Part shown: one piece after another, positions 35,069 through 44,494 of the stretch
How positions within the stretch are numbered: the stretch's first letter is position 1
Layout of the letters: each line of letters begins with the position of its first letter
DNA from: Leucobacter luti
Lineage (GTDB): Bacteria; Actinomycetota; Actinomycetes; Actinomycetales; Microbacteriaceae
Length of the DNA: 64,000 nt
Assembly: GCF_019464495.1 (NCBI RefSeq)
Contig: NZ_CP080492.1
Coordinates: 496,001-560,000, forward strand
Direction of reading: 5' to 3'
Notes under the pieces: generated by a model
Told to the model about the DNA's origin: nothing
What the model saw: only the letters and a program-made list of their open reading frames with translations
Database searches by the model: none
Made by a program: the position numbers and the translations under genes

Positions 35069-35249
35069 CACCCCGTCTCCCCTTCCCTCCCTTCCGCACT
35101 CCCCCCTCGATTTCTCACCTTCGTCCTGACGGGCCCCAGCTGGTCGCCGGGGAGGGGGCCGCCGGAGGCCCGACGGAGGCCTGGCGGGCCTGTCTGAGAA
35201 ACATCGGCACACTGCTCAGGCTCGCTGAGATCGCCGGCGCGGAGATCTC

Positions 35250-35317
35250 CGGGATCGCGGGATCGCGGGGATCACGGGGATCACGGGGATCGCCGAGGAT
35301 CCGCCGGGGATCGCCGG
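35250..35317. repeat. Degenerate GGGATC tandem repeats
   Basis: Successive variants of a 9-10-base unit (GGGATCGC, GGGATCACG, GGGATCGCCG) recur about seven times between the DUF4126 gene and the rpsA terminator. The whole 310-bp gap (35069-35380) has no gene. Slippage-generated filler is the simplest reading. Confidence 0.6.
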
Positions 35318-35380
35318 AGTCAAGCTTCACACCTCGCGCCTCGAGACTCGGACATCCCGCCCCTAACGCCCGGGAACGCC

Positions 35381-35416
35381 GAAGGCCCGGCCACCGCGAA
35401 CGGTGACCGGGCCTTC
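35381..35416 (-). terminator. rpsA terminator
   Basis: GAAGGCCCGGCCACCG and CGGTGACCGGGCCTTC form a long GC-rich stem with one mismatch and a CGAA loop, 14 bases past the rpsA stop. There is no T-tract, which is common in high-GC actinobacteria. Confidence 0.75.
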
Positions 35417-35429
35417 GAACTACTGGGGG

Positions 35430-36878
35430 TTAGTTACCCTCGAGCTGCGCCTTCAGCGCGGCGAGTGCCGCGTCGTCAGCGAGCGCACCGGACGAAGCCG
35501 AGTCGCTCGAGAAGCTCGAGCCGCCAGCCTCGGACACAGCCGGGGCCGCGATGACCTCGGTGAGCGAGGTAGCAACCTGCTTCTTGTGTGCTTCCCAACG
35601 CTCCTGTGCAGCTGCGTACTCCAGCTCCCACTTCTCGCGCTGAGTCTCGAAGCCTTCCTTCCACTCCTGAGTCTCAGGATCGAAGCCCTCGGGGTACTTG
35701 TACTCGCCGTTCTCGTCGTACTCCGTGGTCATGCCGTAGAGTGCGGGATCGAACTCGGTGCCCTCGGGGTCAACGCCGTCGTTCGCCTGCTTGAGGCTGA
35801 GCGAGATGCGGCGACGATCCAGATCGATGTCGATGATCTTGACGAAGACTTCCTGGCCGGCCGAAACGACCTGCTCAGCGAGCTCAACGTGCTGACCCGA
35901 CAGCTCGGAGATGTGCACGAGGCCCTCGATGCCGTCTGCAACGCGAACGAACGCGCCGAAGGGGACGAGCTTCGTGACAACACCCGGGGCGATCTGACCG
36001 ATCGCGTGGGTGCGAGCGAATACCTGCCAGGGATCTTCCTGCGTAGCCTTCAGCGAGAGCGAAACGCGCTCGCGATCCAGCTCGACGGAGAGCACCTCGA
36101 CGGTGACTTCCTGGCCCACCTCGACCACGTCGGAGGCGTGCTCGATGTGCTTCCAGGACAGCTCGGAGACGTGCACGAGGCCGTCAACGCCGCCGAGGTC
36201 AACGAACGCGCCGAAGTTGACGATCGAGGAGATAACACCCTTGCGAACCTGGCCGGGCTTGAGCTCGGCGAGGAAGGAGGAGCGAGTTGCGGACTGCGTC
36301 TCTTCGAGGAGTGCACGACGCGAAAGCACAACGTTGTTGCGGTTCTTGTCGAGCTCGAGGATCTTGGCCTCGATCTCCTGGCCCAGGTACGGGGTGAGAT
36401 CGCGCACGCGGCGGAGCTCGATGAGCGAAGCCGGGAGGAAGCCGCGGAGTCCGATGTCAACGATGAGGCCACCCTTGACGACCTCGATGACGGTGCCGGT
36501 GACGACACCCTCGTTCTCCTTGATCTTCTCCACGTCGCCCCAAGCACGCTCGTACTGAGCGCGCTTCTTGGACAGGATCAGGCGACCTTCTTTGTCCTCC
36601 TTCTGGAGCACGAGTGCCTCGACCGAATCACCGACCTGGACGACCTCATCGGGGTCGACGTCGTGCTTGATGGACAGCTCGCGCGAGGGGATGACGCCCT
36701 CGGTCTTGAATCCGACGTCGAGGAGCACCTCGTCGCGGTCAATCTTCACAACGGTGCCCTCGATGAGGTCTCCGTCGTTGAAGGACTTAATGGTCAGTTC
36801 GACCGCTGCAAGGAAGTCGTCGGCTGAGCCGATGTCGTTTACTGCGACCTGCTTGCTCGTGGTCGTTGCGTTCGTCAT
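35430..36878 (-). CDS. rpsA: 30S ribosomal protein S1
   Basis: 482 residues with four S1 RNA-binding repeats, visible as successive G-x-V-x3-V/G-x-F/V-D blocks (EGTVVKIDRDEVLLDVGFK, TGTVIEVVKGGLIVDIGLR, KGVISSIVNFGAFVDLGG, PGVVTKLVPFGAFVRVADG). An acidic tail ends the protein. The four-repeat form is typical of actinobacteria. The ATG at 36878 begins MTNATTTSKQVAVND. Confidence 0.97.
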   Translation of the reverse strand: MTNATTTSKQVAVNDIGSADDFLAAVELTIKSFNDGDLIEGTVVKIDRDEVLLDVGFKTEGVIPSRELSIKHDVDPDEVVQVGDSVEALVLQKEDKEGRLILSKKRAQYERAWGDVEKIKENEGVVTGTVIEVVKGGLIVDIGLRGFLPASLIELRRVRDLTPYLGQEIEAKILELDKNRNNVVLSRRALLEETQSATRSSFLAELKPGQVRKGVISSIVNFGAFVDLGGVDGLVHVSELSWKHIEHASDVVEVGQEVTVEVLSVELDRERVSLSLKATQEDPWQVFARTHAIGQIAPGVVTKLVPFGAFVRVADGIEGLVHISELSGQHVELAEQVVSAGQEVFVKIIDIDLDRRRISLSLKQANDGVDPEGTEFDPALYGMTTEYDENGEYKYPEGFDPETQEWKEGFETQREKWELEYAAAQERWEAHKKQVATSLTEVIAAPAVSEAGGSSFSSDSASSGALADDAALAALKAQLEGN

Positions 36879-37015
36879 GTAATTGGTCTCCAGAATGGAC
36901 AGGATAGTCAGGCGGGAGCGCGTTGACCCTCGGGTCTCGACGTGAGAAGTGAGGCACGTCCCGCATATGGACATGGTTGAGTCGCCACAAATGTGACGGT
37001 TCAGTCTACCTCGAT

Positions 37016-38086
37016 TCAGGATCGCTGAGCAAGCGCTGAATTGCGGCGATTCTGGGCCACCAGAGCGGCCACAGCGAGGACCACCGCGATCAGCACGAAC
37101 GACAGCACCAGGATCACCTGAATGTTCGACTGAATGGTGTCGGTGCTCCAGATGAGCAGCTCAGGATTCCAGCTCCAGGGCTCACCGACCACGCGCGAAA
37201 CCGCCCACTGCATCGTCGGCACGGTCGCAGCCGCCACGACCGAAACGAGCGCTGCGGCCCAGAGCGGTGAGCCAGGCAGGTAGCGAATGATGAGCGCAGA
37301 CAGCCAGAGCGGGATCGCGCCGATCGCTGCGAGCGGCAGCATGACGCTCGGCCACGCTTCAGGCTGCCCGGTCGCCAGGGCGACAACACCGAGGAACAGC
37401 ACAAGCGCTACGGTGTCGATCGCGAGCGAGAGCACTGTACGGTGGCGAGTCAACGGCGCAGGCAGCGGCGCGATCCGAAGCAGAATCGGCACAAAAATGA
37501 GCAGCAGGCCAAACAGCACCGCGGTGATTACGAGCCAGATCCACGGCCCGCGCGAGAACTGCGCCCACACCACAGTCATCAACACGACAAAACTCACGAG
37601 GGCTCCCCCGAGCACGGCCCACCCCCGCTGCGGAACCTTCAGCAGCGGCAGCGTGGTGAGGCAAAACGCGAGCGCGACAGCGGGGAGCACGATCCAGAAC
37701 CAGCTGAGCGTGTGAGAGACCGATATATTCACGATGAAACAGCTCAGGATCGCTGCCGCATACGCGATCCCGGTGCTCCAGAGAATCGCGGATCGCCAGC
37801 CGCGGTACGCTTTCGCGTCGCGTTTGTCCGCGCGCCCCTCGTGGTCTTCACTCGCGCCGAGCAGCTCCTGGCCGGTGACGCCGAGTTCCTTGGCGAGCGC
37901 CTGCACCATCGTGATATCCGGGTAGGAGAGGCCGCGCTCCCACTTCGAGACGGCGGACTCAGTGACGTGGAGCCGAGCCGCAAGCTCGCGCTGCGTGAGA
38001 CCGGTGGCGCGCCGGCGCTCGGTCACGAAGCGACCGAGATCGCGGCGCGTAATGTCTGGGCTCATCAGTAGGGTCTCCGTGTTCAT
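37016..38086 (-). CDS. XRE-family regulator fused to a multi-helix membrane domain
   Basis: 356 residues. An N-terminal XRE helix-turn-helix (about residues 16-68; GLTQRELAARLHVTESAVSKWE, SYPDITMVQALAKELGV) is joined by a charged linker to about eight or nine hydrophobic helices. The DNA-binding part would be held at the inner membrane face, so the membrane domain may sense lipid, stress or a transported compound. Met8 is an alternative start. It is a lone gene downstream of polA. Confidence 0.85.
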   Translation of the reverse strand: MNTETLLMSPDITRRDLGRFVTERRRATGLTQRELAARLHVTESAVSKWERGLSYPDITMVQALAKELGVTGQELLGASEDHEGRADKRDAKAYRGWRSAILWSTGIAYAAAILSCFIVNISVSHTLSWFWIVLPAVALAFCLTTLPLLKVPQRGWAVLGGALVSFVVLMTVVWAQFSRGPWIWLVITAVLFGLLLIFVPILLRIAPLPAPLTRHRTVLSLAIDTVALVLFLGVVALATGQPEAWPSVMLPLAAIGAIPLWLSALIIRYLPGSPLWAAALVSVVAAATVPTMQWAVSRVVGEPWSWNPELLIWSTDTIQSNIQVILVLSFVLIAVVLAVAALVAQNRRNSALAQRS

Positions 38087-38124
38087 AGTTGTATGACACC
38101 ACGTCGGAGCGGGTCACAACCACG

Positions 38125-38179
38125 AATCCGCGTATTTCCGAGACTCGACCGTTCGGCCAGTCCCGGAAATACGCGGATT
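38125..38179. terminator. Long inverted repeat downstream of polA
   Basis: AATCCGCGTATTTCCG (38125-38140) and CGGAAATACGCGGATT (38164-38179) are perfect 16-bp arms. The 23-base centre contains further pairing (GACT/AGTC and CCG/CGG), giving one very long imperfect hairpin. Placed about 90 bp past the polA stop, it may terminate polA, but the extended low-mismatch form also fits a dispersed intergenic palindromic repeat. Confidence 0.6.
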
Positions 38180-38265
38180 TCGGGTGGTGCTGCGGTGCAG
38201 CGGGGGTTATTGTGCGGTGCTGCAGCGGTGCGGTCGTGGTGCTGCGCACCGCCGCACCAACCCGA

Positions 38266-40914
38266 CTAGTGCGCTGCGGCGTTCCAGTTCGCGCCGTGGC
38301 CCACCTGCACCTCCAGCGGCACCGAGAGTTCGGCTGCGCCGGCCATCTCCTCACGCACGATCACCTCAAGCTGATCCCACTCACCGTCAGCGACCTCAAA
38401 CATGAGCTCATCGTGGATTTGCAGCAGCATCCGCGATTTGAGTTCCGCGGAGCGCATTCGTCCCTCGACCCCGATCATCGCGATCTTGATGATGTCGGCC
38501 GCTGAACCCTGAATCGGGGCGTTGAGGGCTGCGCGCTCCGCGTTCTCCCGGAGCACCCGATTCGGGCTGGCGAGGTCGGGGAACGGACGACGCCGGCCGA
38601 AGATTGTCTCGGTGAAGGTATCCCGCTTGGCTTGGTCAACGACTGAACGCAGGTAGTCCCGCACCCCGCCGAAACGCTCGAAGTAGTCCGTCATGAGTTG
38701 CTTCGCCTCAGCGGCGGAAATACCGAGCTGCTTCGAAAGCCCAAATGCCGAGAGCCCATATGCAAGCCCGTATGACATAGCTTTCACCTTGGAACGCATC
38801 TCGTTCGAGACTTCCTCTGGCGGCACGCCAAAGATCCGCGATCCGACGAAGCGGTGCAGATCCTCACCAGCGTTGAACGCTTCGATGAGCCCCTCGTCAC
38901 CCGAGAGGTGGGCCATGATCCGCATCTCGATCTGAGAGTAGTCGGCGGTCATCAGCGTCTCGTAGTCGCCCGAGTGGATGAAGCCCTCGCGGATCCGGCG
39001 GCCTTCTTCCGAACGCACCGGGATGTTCTGGAGGTTCGGGTCCGTCGAGGCGAGACGCCCCGTGCTCGATCCGGTCTGGACGAACGTGGTGTGGATCCGG
39101 CCATCCGGCTGCACCGCTTTGATGAGCGTCTCCACCATCTGGCGCAACTTATTCGCATCGCGGTGAGCGAGCAGGGCGACGAGGAAGGGGTGCGGCTTCT
39201 TCTGCTGCAGGTCTGCGAGCGCTGCTGCATCGGTCGTGTAGCCACTCTTCGTCTTGCGTGTCTTCGGCATGTCGAGCTCTTCGAACAACACCTCTTGGAG
39301 TTGTTTCGGCGAGGAGAGGTTGACCTCGTGCCCGATCGCCGCGAACGCCTCTTGTTCAAGCCCGGTCACGCGCTCAGTAAGCTCTGCGTGGTGCGCTTCG
39401 AAGAGCGGGAGGTCAATTTGCACACCGCGCGCCTCGAGATCAGCGAGGACGGGGAGCAACGGCAGTTCAATATCTGCGTAGATTTCGCCTGTGCGATCCG
39501 GGAAGCGATCGACCGCCGCGGCGTGGGCCCGCACGACATACCAGGCAAGCGTTGCCGCGTCCGCAACGCTTCCCTCATCCGGGACGAGCTGATTCGGATC
39601 CCCCACCGGCACCTGCTCGCCGAGGAAGCGGAACACCGCGTCGGCGATGCTCTTTTCTGGAGTGGACGGACGCAGCAACCAGGCCGCAATGAGCAGGTCT
39701 CCGGTGACTCCCCCAAGACGGACTCCGGCCGCCGCTGCGACACGGAACTGGTGCTTCGCGTCGAAGAACACCTTGGGCGCGTCAGAGGCGAGCCACGCTT
39801 CAAACTGTGCGTAGTCGCGACCACCTGGGATCCAATGGAACTGCACAGCCGAATCCGCGGTTGCCAGGCCGACTGTGACGCCGGCTTCGCTCTGCTGCAG
39901 CACCACTGCTGGCTGCGCAGACTTCGCGAGCCAATCACCCAGCTCCTCGTCGATCAGGAGCTTCGCAACCGGCTTTTCCGGTGCGAGCGGGGTGGCGGAT
40001 GTGGCACCACCAGTGGGCACTTCAGCCCCCGTGAGCTTGCCCACACGCTGCAGCAACGTGCGGAACTCGAGCTTGGCAAACACCTCTTGCACCGCTGCCA
40101 TGTCGACGTCACCGCGTTTGAGTTCGTCGAGCGTGATGTCGAGTTCGACATCACGCACCAATCGGTTTAGCCGGCGGTTCCGCTCTGCCAGGTGCGCATT
40201 CTCCCGCAGGCTCTCGCCGACTTTGCCACCGATCTCGTCCTGGCGCCGCAGGATCTCCTCAAGCGAGCCGAACTGGTTGATCCACTTCACGGCTGTCTTC
40301 TCGCCAACGCGCGGGATGCCCGGCAGGTTGTCGCTGGTCTCGCCAACGAGCGCTGCAATCTCCGGGTACTGCTCCGGACGAATGCCATAGCGCTCCATGA
40401 CCTTGTCGGCGTCGTAGCGCGTAAGCTCGCTGACCCCCTGCTTGGAGGGATACAGCAGCGTGACGTTGTCGTCGACAAGCTGGATCGTGTCGCGGTCACC
40501 ACTGACCACGAGTACGCGATACCCAGCTGCAGCCCCTCGCGTGGAAAGCGTCGCGAGGATGTCGTCAGCCTCGTAATTTTCCTTTTCAAGAGTGCGAATG
40601 CCCATCGCATGCAAGGCTTCCTGGAGCAGCGGGATCTGCCCTTTGAATTCGGGCGGTGTCTCTCCTCGGGTGCCCTTGTACTCCGGGTACTCCTCCGTGC
40701 GGAAGGAGTGCCGGGAAATATCGAAGGCCACCACGAGAGAGTCCGGAGTTTCATTGCTGAGCAGGTTGATCAGCATCGCGATAAAGCCGTGGATCGCATT
40801 CGTGTGCTGACCGGTCTGGGTCTGGAAACTGTCGACGGGGAGCGCGTAGAAGGCACGGAAGGCCAGCGAGTGGCCATCGATGATCATGAGGGTAGGCTGA
40901 TGCGTATTCGACAC
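38266..40914 (-). CDS. polA: DNA polymerase I
   Basis: Replication and repair polymerase. 882 residues: the 5'-3' exonuclease domain (IDGHSLAFRAFYALP, VVSGDRDTIQLVD, GIPRVGEKTA), an inactive-looking 3'-5' exonuclease-like middle, and the polymerase domain with motif A DYSQIEMRIMAHLSG, motif B RSKVKAMSYGLAYGLS and motif C QIHDELMFEV. The missing proofreading residues are usual in actinobacterial PolA. Confidence 0.97.
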   Translation of the reverse strand: MSNTHQPTLMIIDGHSLAFRAFYALPVDSFQTQTGQHTNAIHGFIAMLINLLSNETPDSLVVAFDISRHSFRTEEYPEYKGTRGETPPEFKGQIPLLQEALHAMGIRTLEKENYEADDILATLSTRGAAAGYRVLVVSGDRDTIQLVDDNVTLLYPSKQGVSELTRYDADKVMERYGIRPEQYPEIAALVGETSDNLPGIPRVGEKTAVKWINQFGSLEEILRRQDEIGGKVGESLRENAHLAERNRRLNRLVRDVELDITLDELKRGDVDMAAVQEVFAKLEFRTLLQRVGKLTGAEVPTGGATSATPLAPEKPVAKLLIDEELGDWLAKSAQPAVVLQQSEAGVTVGLATADSAVQFHWIPGGRDYAQFEAWLASDAPKVFFDAKHQFRVAAAAGVRLGGVTGDLLIAAWLLRPSTPEKSIADAVFRFLGEQVPVGDPNQLVPDEGSVADAATLAWYVVRAHAAAVDRFPDRTGEIYADIELPLLPVLADLEARGVQIDLPLFEAHHAELTERVTGLEQEAFAAIGHEVNLSSPKQLQEVLFEELDMPKTRKTKSGYTTDAAALADLQQKKPHPFLVALLAHRDANKLRQMVETLIKAVQPDGRIHTTFVQTGSSTGRLASTDPNLQNIPVRSEEGRRIREGFIHSGDYETLMTADYSQIEMRIMAHLSGDEGLIEAFNAGEDLHRFVGSRIFGVPPEEVSNEMRSKVKAMSYGLAYGLSAFGLSKQLGISAAEAKQLMTDYFERFGGVRDYLRSVVDQAKRDTFTETIFGRRRPFPDLASPNRVLRENAERAALNAPIQGSAADIIKIAMIGVEGRMRSAELKSRMLLQIHDELMFEVADGEWDQLEVIVREEMAGAAELSVPLEVQVGHGANWNAAAH

Positions 40915-41015
40915 AGGCCCAGCCTACAAGCCACCACCGACGTTCACACGGTGAATCTGCACGCGGGCGCGGTGCGATCCCCCATTCTCCAACCCGGAAG
41001 GCCCTTCGCGAGAAC

Positions 41016-41456
41016 ATGACCCAGCACGACACCAGCGCAGCACAGGCTCCCGCCGACGCCCTCGGCTACATCCGCAGCAGGGGCAGCGGGGCGCTCGCAG
41101 AGCGCATGGGGATTGAGTTCACCGAGTTCACCGCCGAGCGAGCCGTCGCCACCATGCCGGTTGAGGGCAACACGCAGCCCATCGGGCTCCTCCACGGAGG
41201 TGCGTACGTCGTGCTCGGCGAGACGCTTGGTTCAATGCACGCCAACCTCGTCGCACCAGACGGTCACGTCGCAGTCGGTCTCGACATCAATGCCACACAC
41301 ACGGGTTCTGCGGTGTCCGGCACCGTTACCGGAGTGTGCACTCCGATCAAGCTCGGCCGTTCCGTGGCAGTGCATGAGATCGTCGTTTCGAACGATCAGG
41401 GGATGCGCTGCTCGACCATCCGGATCACGAATTTCTACAAGCGCATCTCCCAGTAG
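41016..41456 (+). CDS. PaaI-type hotdog-fold acyl-CoA thioesterase
   Basis: 146 residues with the hotdog core: IGLLHGGAYVVLGETLGSMHAN containing the HGG motif and catalytic acid region, then VGLDINATHTG and the strand-rich C terminus. It probably hydrolyses a small aryl- or acyl-CoA. It diverges from polA by about 100 bp and is followed by a strong terminator. Confidence 0.9.
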   Translation: MTQHDTSAAQAPADALGYIRSRGSGALAERMGIEFTEFTAERAVATMPVEGNTQPIGLLHGGAYVVLGETLGSMHANLVAPDGHVAVGLDINATHTGSAVSGTVTGVCTPIKLGRSVAVHEIVVSNDQGMRCSTIRITNFYKRISQ

Positions 41457-41481
41457 CAGAAGGATTGTGCCGCTGGCAGGC

Positions 41482-41530
41482 ACACACCGAACGCCCCGGA
41501 TCCGATGCGGTTCCGGGGCGTTCGGTGTGT
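41482..41530. terminator. Bidirectional terminator
   Basis: Perfect 19-bp arms ACACACCGAACGCCCCGGA (41482-41500) and TCCGGGGCGTTCGGTGTGT (41512-41530) around an 11-base loop, lying between the convergent thioesterase and ANTAR regulator genes. Confidence 0.85.
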
Positions 41531-41567
41531 ACAGCGTGTCGCATCAACGACGCGTGAGTTGCGGAAG

Positions 41568-42176
41568 CTAGTCCTTCTTCGGGCCGAGCTGGTCGATGAT
41601 CGTCTTCGCCACGTCTTGCATGGTGAGGCGACGATCCATCGATGCCTTCTGGATCCAGCGGAACGCCTCAGGCTCGCTCAAGCCCATCTTGTCGTTCAAG
41701 ATGCCCTTGGCACGATCAACGAGCTTGCGCGTTTCGAACCGCTCGGCCAGATCTGCGACCTCATTCTCGAGGGTGACGATCTGCTGGAAGCGAGACAGCG
41801 CAATCTCAATCGCGGGCAGCAAGTCGGCTGGAGTGAAGGGCTTCACCACATAGGCCAGTGCACCGGCTTCGCTCGCGCGCTCAACGAGCTCACGCTGGCT
41901 AAAGGCGGTGAGGAGCACGACAGGTGCCAGGTGGTTCTTATTGATGCGCTCAGCGGCGGAGATCCCGTCCAGCTGCGGCATCTTCACATCCATGACAACG
42001 AGGTCAGGGCGAAGTTCTTCGACCAGCTTGACAGCGGTCTCGCCGTCGCCGGCCTCACCGACCACGTCAAACCCGTTGTCTCGCAGCGTCTCGACGATGT
42101 CGAGACGGATCAGGGACTCGTCTTCCGCGACGACGACGCGGCGCGGGGCGTTCGGTGCAGTGCTTTGGTCATTCAC
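41568..42176 (-). CDS. ANTAR-domain response regulator (PdtaR-like)
   Basis: 202 residues: a CheY-like receiver (RVVVAEDESLIRLD; phospho-acceptor Asp63 in VVMDVKMP; VLLTAFSQ; YVVKPF) and a C-terminal ANTAR RNA-binding domain (about 130-190; DRAKGILNDKMGLSEPEAFRWI). ANTAR proteins act on nascent RNA as antiterminators. It resembles mycobacterial PdtaR, whose partner kinase is encoded elsewhere here. Confidence 0.93.
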   Translation of the reverse strand: MNDQSTAPNAPRRVVVAEDESLIRLDIVETLRDNGFDVVGEAGDGETAVKLVEELRPDLVVMDVKMPQLDGISAAERINKNHLAPVVLLTAFSQRELVERASEAGALAYVVKPFTPADLLPAIEIALSRFQQIVTLENEVADLAERFETRKLVDRAKGILNDKMGLSEPEAFRWIQKASMDRRLTMQDVAKTIIDQLGPKKD

Positions 42177-42354
42177 CTCTCCAGCTTACGTCATGTCGAC
42201 CAGTCACACCCTGAATCCGCCGGTGCGTCGGACTCGATTGCGATCCGGGTGCTCTGGCCAATCGATTCGTGGCGCGTGCAATTTCTCGTCGCAAGCTGCG
42301 CTAAGGTTGTCTCTGTCGCTGTGCTGCACCGCAGTGGGCGGCATCGGTGATTCG

Positions 42355-42436
42355 GCCGGATTGGCGGAATTGGCAGACGCGGCGCACTCAAAATGCGTTG
42401 TCGAAAGACGTGCGGGTTCAAGTCCCGCATCCGGCA
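42355..42436 (+). tRNA. tRNA-Leu (anticodon CAA)
   Basis: 82-nt class II tRNA: acceptor GCCGGAT/ATCCGGC, anticodon loop CTCAAAA with CAA between GCGCA and TGCGT arms, a long variable arm (TGTCGAAAGACG), and T-arm GCGGGTTCAAGTCCCGC. CCA is not encoded. Confidence 0.95.
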
Positions 42437-42447
42437 CCGATTGGAAC

Positions 42448-42486
42448 GGCCCCGGCTCCCCTACAAAACTCTGGGGAGTCGGGGCC
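42448..42486 (+). terminator. tRNA-Leu terminator
   Basis: GGCCCCGGCTCCCC and GGGGAGTCGGGGCC form a 14-bp stem with one mismatch, followed by TTCT, 11 bases after the tRNA. Confidence 0.8.
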
Positions 42487-42953
42487 TTCTGCGTTGAGGG
42501 CACGCACTACCTCCCACCTGCCCATCTGCCTGCACTGTGGCCTCGCACACACGCTCGGCGGCCCTGCAGCCCCGGATCCCGATCGCAGCTCTCTTGCCCT
42601 GAGCACACGTCGGCCCCGCTGACAAGTGGCCGCTGCTGGGATCCACGCCCACTGATGCCGGACGCAGCATGGGCATTCCAAGCTGATGCCTTTCGCGCTC
42701 GATACGGGCCAGGCCAAGAGCCGCTGCGCCGCGTGGCCCATGCACCTCCTCGTGCACACGCTCCAGTGGGGCTTCTGTCGCATCCAAGGGATACGTCTTG
42801 CGCGCACGGCACACGTTCATCACTCCATATGCTGGCGGGACGACTCAGCAGCGGGGCGGTGCGTGCGTCCGATCCCCCGACGAATCGGGAGTACGTCGTG
42901 CGGCAACACTCGCTAACTTCGGCGCCGCGTCACCCACATGCACGCGTGCCCGC
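42487..42953. other. 467-bp region without a convincing gene
   Basis: Three overlapping frames on the minus strand and two on the plus strand stay open here, but none has a recognisable motif or good ribosome-binding site. The low gene density continues to 44.5 kb and, next to tRNA-Leu, may be the scar of old insertions or losses. Confidence 0.4.
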
Positions 42954-43403
42954 TCAGGCGAGGGCGAGCGCCCGAGCGCGCTGCAGAGAAATCGGGATGT
43001 GCCCGATCGCGAGCACGACCGCGGCGGCACAGATCCAGAAGGCTCCGAGGAAGAGCCCGGTGGACAGGAAGGCGACCACTGGGAGCACCGCCATAGGTAC
43101 CGGCACTCCCCACACCCGCCCGAATAGCGCGAATGGAGTGCGGTGCCGCGCATACCTTGCCCACAGCAGCCAGTACCCGAGCACTGCAACACCGAGCACC
43201 ACTCCCCAACCCACCGCGATACTTCCCGGCGCTGTGCACACCGGCACGGCCACGCACAGCGCCTGCCCCAGTCGTTCTGTCCAAGAGAGCGGGGCCGACA
43301 CGCTCACCCTGGGCACGGGTGGTCGTGGCGGCAACACGAGGAGCAGCAGGTTCGGGAGCATCATGCTGACGCTCACAGCGAGGCCGAGCCAGGAAAAACC
43401 CAT
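42954..43403 (-). CDS. Small four-helix membrane protein
   Basis: 149 residues with four hydrophobic helices: near the N terminus (GLAVSVSMMLPNLLLLVLPP), around GWGVVLGVAVLGYWLLW, around PMAVLPVVAFLSTGLFLG and the C-terminal AFWICAAAVVLAIGH. A Pro-rich loop follows helix 1. I start at ATG 43403 because the same frame further upstream belongs to a decayed gene. No family recognised with confidence. Confidence 0.65.
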   Translation of the reverse strand: MGFSWLGLAVSVSMMLPNLLLLVLPPRPPVPRVSVSAPLSWTERLGQALCVAVPVCTAPGSIAVGWGVVLGVAVLGYWLLWARYARHRTPFALFGRVWGVPVPMAVLPVVAFLSTGLFLGAFWICAAAVVLAIGHIPISLQRARALALA

Positions 43404-43519
43404 GACAGGACGATACCAAGCTGGCCGAGCCGACCGGTGAGCCCGCAGGTGAGCTGCAGCAGTGGTTTCACGAAGCGCCGGAAACCTTGCGAGCACTACA
43501 TCGTGCCGTTGCTCAAGGG

Positions 43520-43700
43520 AGGACGATTGGGCTCGATCGGGATCGCTCCGACGAAGATGAGCTTCTAAGTGATCTCGGCGCTCCCTAATACGGCACCCAT
43601 AGCACCGAGGGCAATTCCCGTGATCACAGGCCCATTGGCTGCCCCTGTTCAGCGTAGTGACGCCAAACACGACCTCGAGAATGCCCGCGAATATGCTGCC
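43520..43700 (-). pseudogene. Decayed SMR-type small multidrug transporter
   Basis: On the minus strand one frame reads SIFAGILEVVFGVTTL, matching the first helix of SMR (EmrE-like) proteins where E-V-x-G-V-T-x-L is typical. After a shift another frame reads PVITGIALGAMGAVLG, then SAEIT, a stop and KLIFVGAIPIEP, recalling the third and fourth SMR helices. The middle is missing or scrambled. The surviving order is right but the match is partial. Confidence 0.35.
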
Positions 43701-43821
43701 GTTGGACCACTCCACGGATCTCTCACACAGACTGAGGAAGCCGAGCCGGCAGACTGAGCCAGAGACGTAGCGCCCCGAGCCGCGATGCACGCCAGCGGGT
43801 TCAGCGCCATACGAGCCTCAG

Positions 43822-44019
43822 CTACTGGTCGTCTCCCTGCCCCGCTGGCGCGCCGCCGATATATCCGACGACTGCCCCAACGCCAATCCCGAGGGCAAGC
43901 CCCAGTCCAATCAATCCGCCCAGAATGCCGAGCCACAGCCCGACTCCCCCGCCGACGATGAGGCCACCGGCCATCCACGCAATACTCTTGCCGCGGCCCT
44001 GGTCCTTCTGCTCACTCAT
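43822..44019 (-). CDS. Small glycine-zipper membrane protein
   Basis: 65 residues: a charged start MSEQKDQGRGK, then two helices very rich in Gly (AWMAGGLIVGGGVGLWLGI and LGLALGIGVGAVVGYIGG), ending APAGQGDDQ. The alternating G-x3-G pattern suggests tight helix packing, as in small membrane proteins of unknown role. The longer in-frame start at 44100 has no support. Confidence 0.65.
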   Translation of the reverse strand: MSEQKDQGRGKSIAWMAGGLIVGGGVGLWLGILGGLIGLGLALGIGVGAVVGYIGGAPAGQGDDQ

Positions 44020-44494
44020 ACTCCTAGGGTACGCCGTGCCGGGCCACGCACCAGCCACGACAGCGCCGCACAGACACCGTCTGGCGCTGTCGAATTGCAC
44101 GGCGAAACTGAATGCCAGCGTTCACTCAGCTGAGAGTTCGCACAGTCGAAACAGCCGCGCGCATCATCGGCGCGAGCCCGGCATCGGGCCCCGCTGCAGC
44201 ACACCCCGCCGACCCCCAGGCACTACATATAGGCACTCACGCGCCCGGTGTCACAACATCTGGGATTTCTTGCTGAATCGTGAGTGTGCACGATGCTGTT
44301 CGCGAACCTCAAGGCTCCACGCGGTGGCCACGCAACTCACCTCAAGCTCGGAGCCTCGTCGCCATCAGTAGCAGACGTATACCGCTCCCTCCATGCTCCA
44401 GCGGATAGAGTCGAAACAGCGATCGGCAGCCGCCTTTGGCTTCATGCCTGTCGAGTCCGCACGCGGACTCGTCCAACTGAACGGTGGCCGTGTA
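44020..44494. other. 475-bp gap upstream of the desaturase gene
   Basis: No gene seen. The gap must contain the divergent promoters of the glycine-zipper gene and the desaturase gene. A 16-base stretch near 44398-44413 looks like a tRNA D-arm but no cloverleaf follows. Confidence 0.4.

Noticed and set aside
42461..42823. Minus-strand ORF of 120 residues after tRNA-Leu
   Set aside because: Two other frames are equally open on the same bases, and no family feature or start signal was found.
44398..44413. GCTCCAGCGGATAGAG, which looks like a tRNA D-arm
   Set aside because: No acceptor stem, anticodon arm or T-arm follows at tRNA spacing, so it is probably chance.
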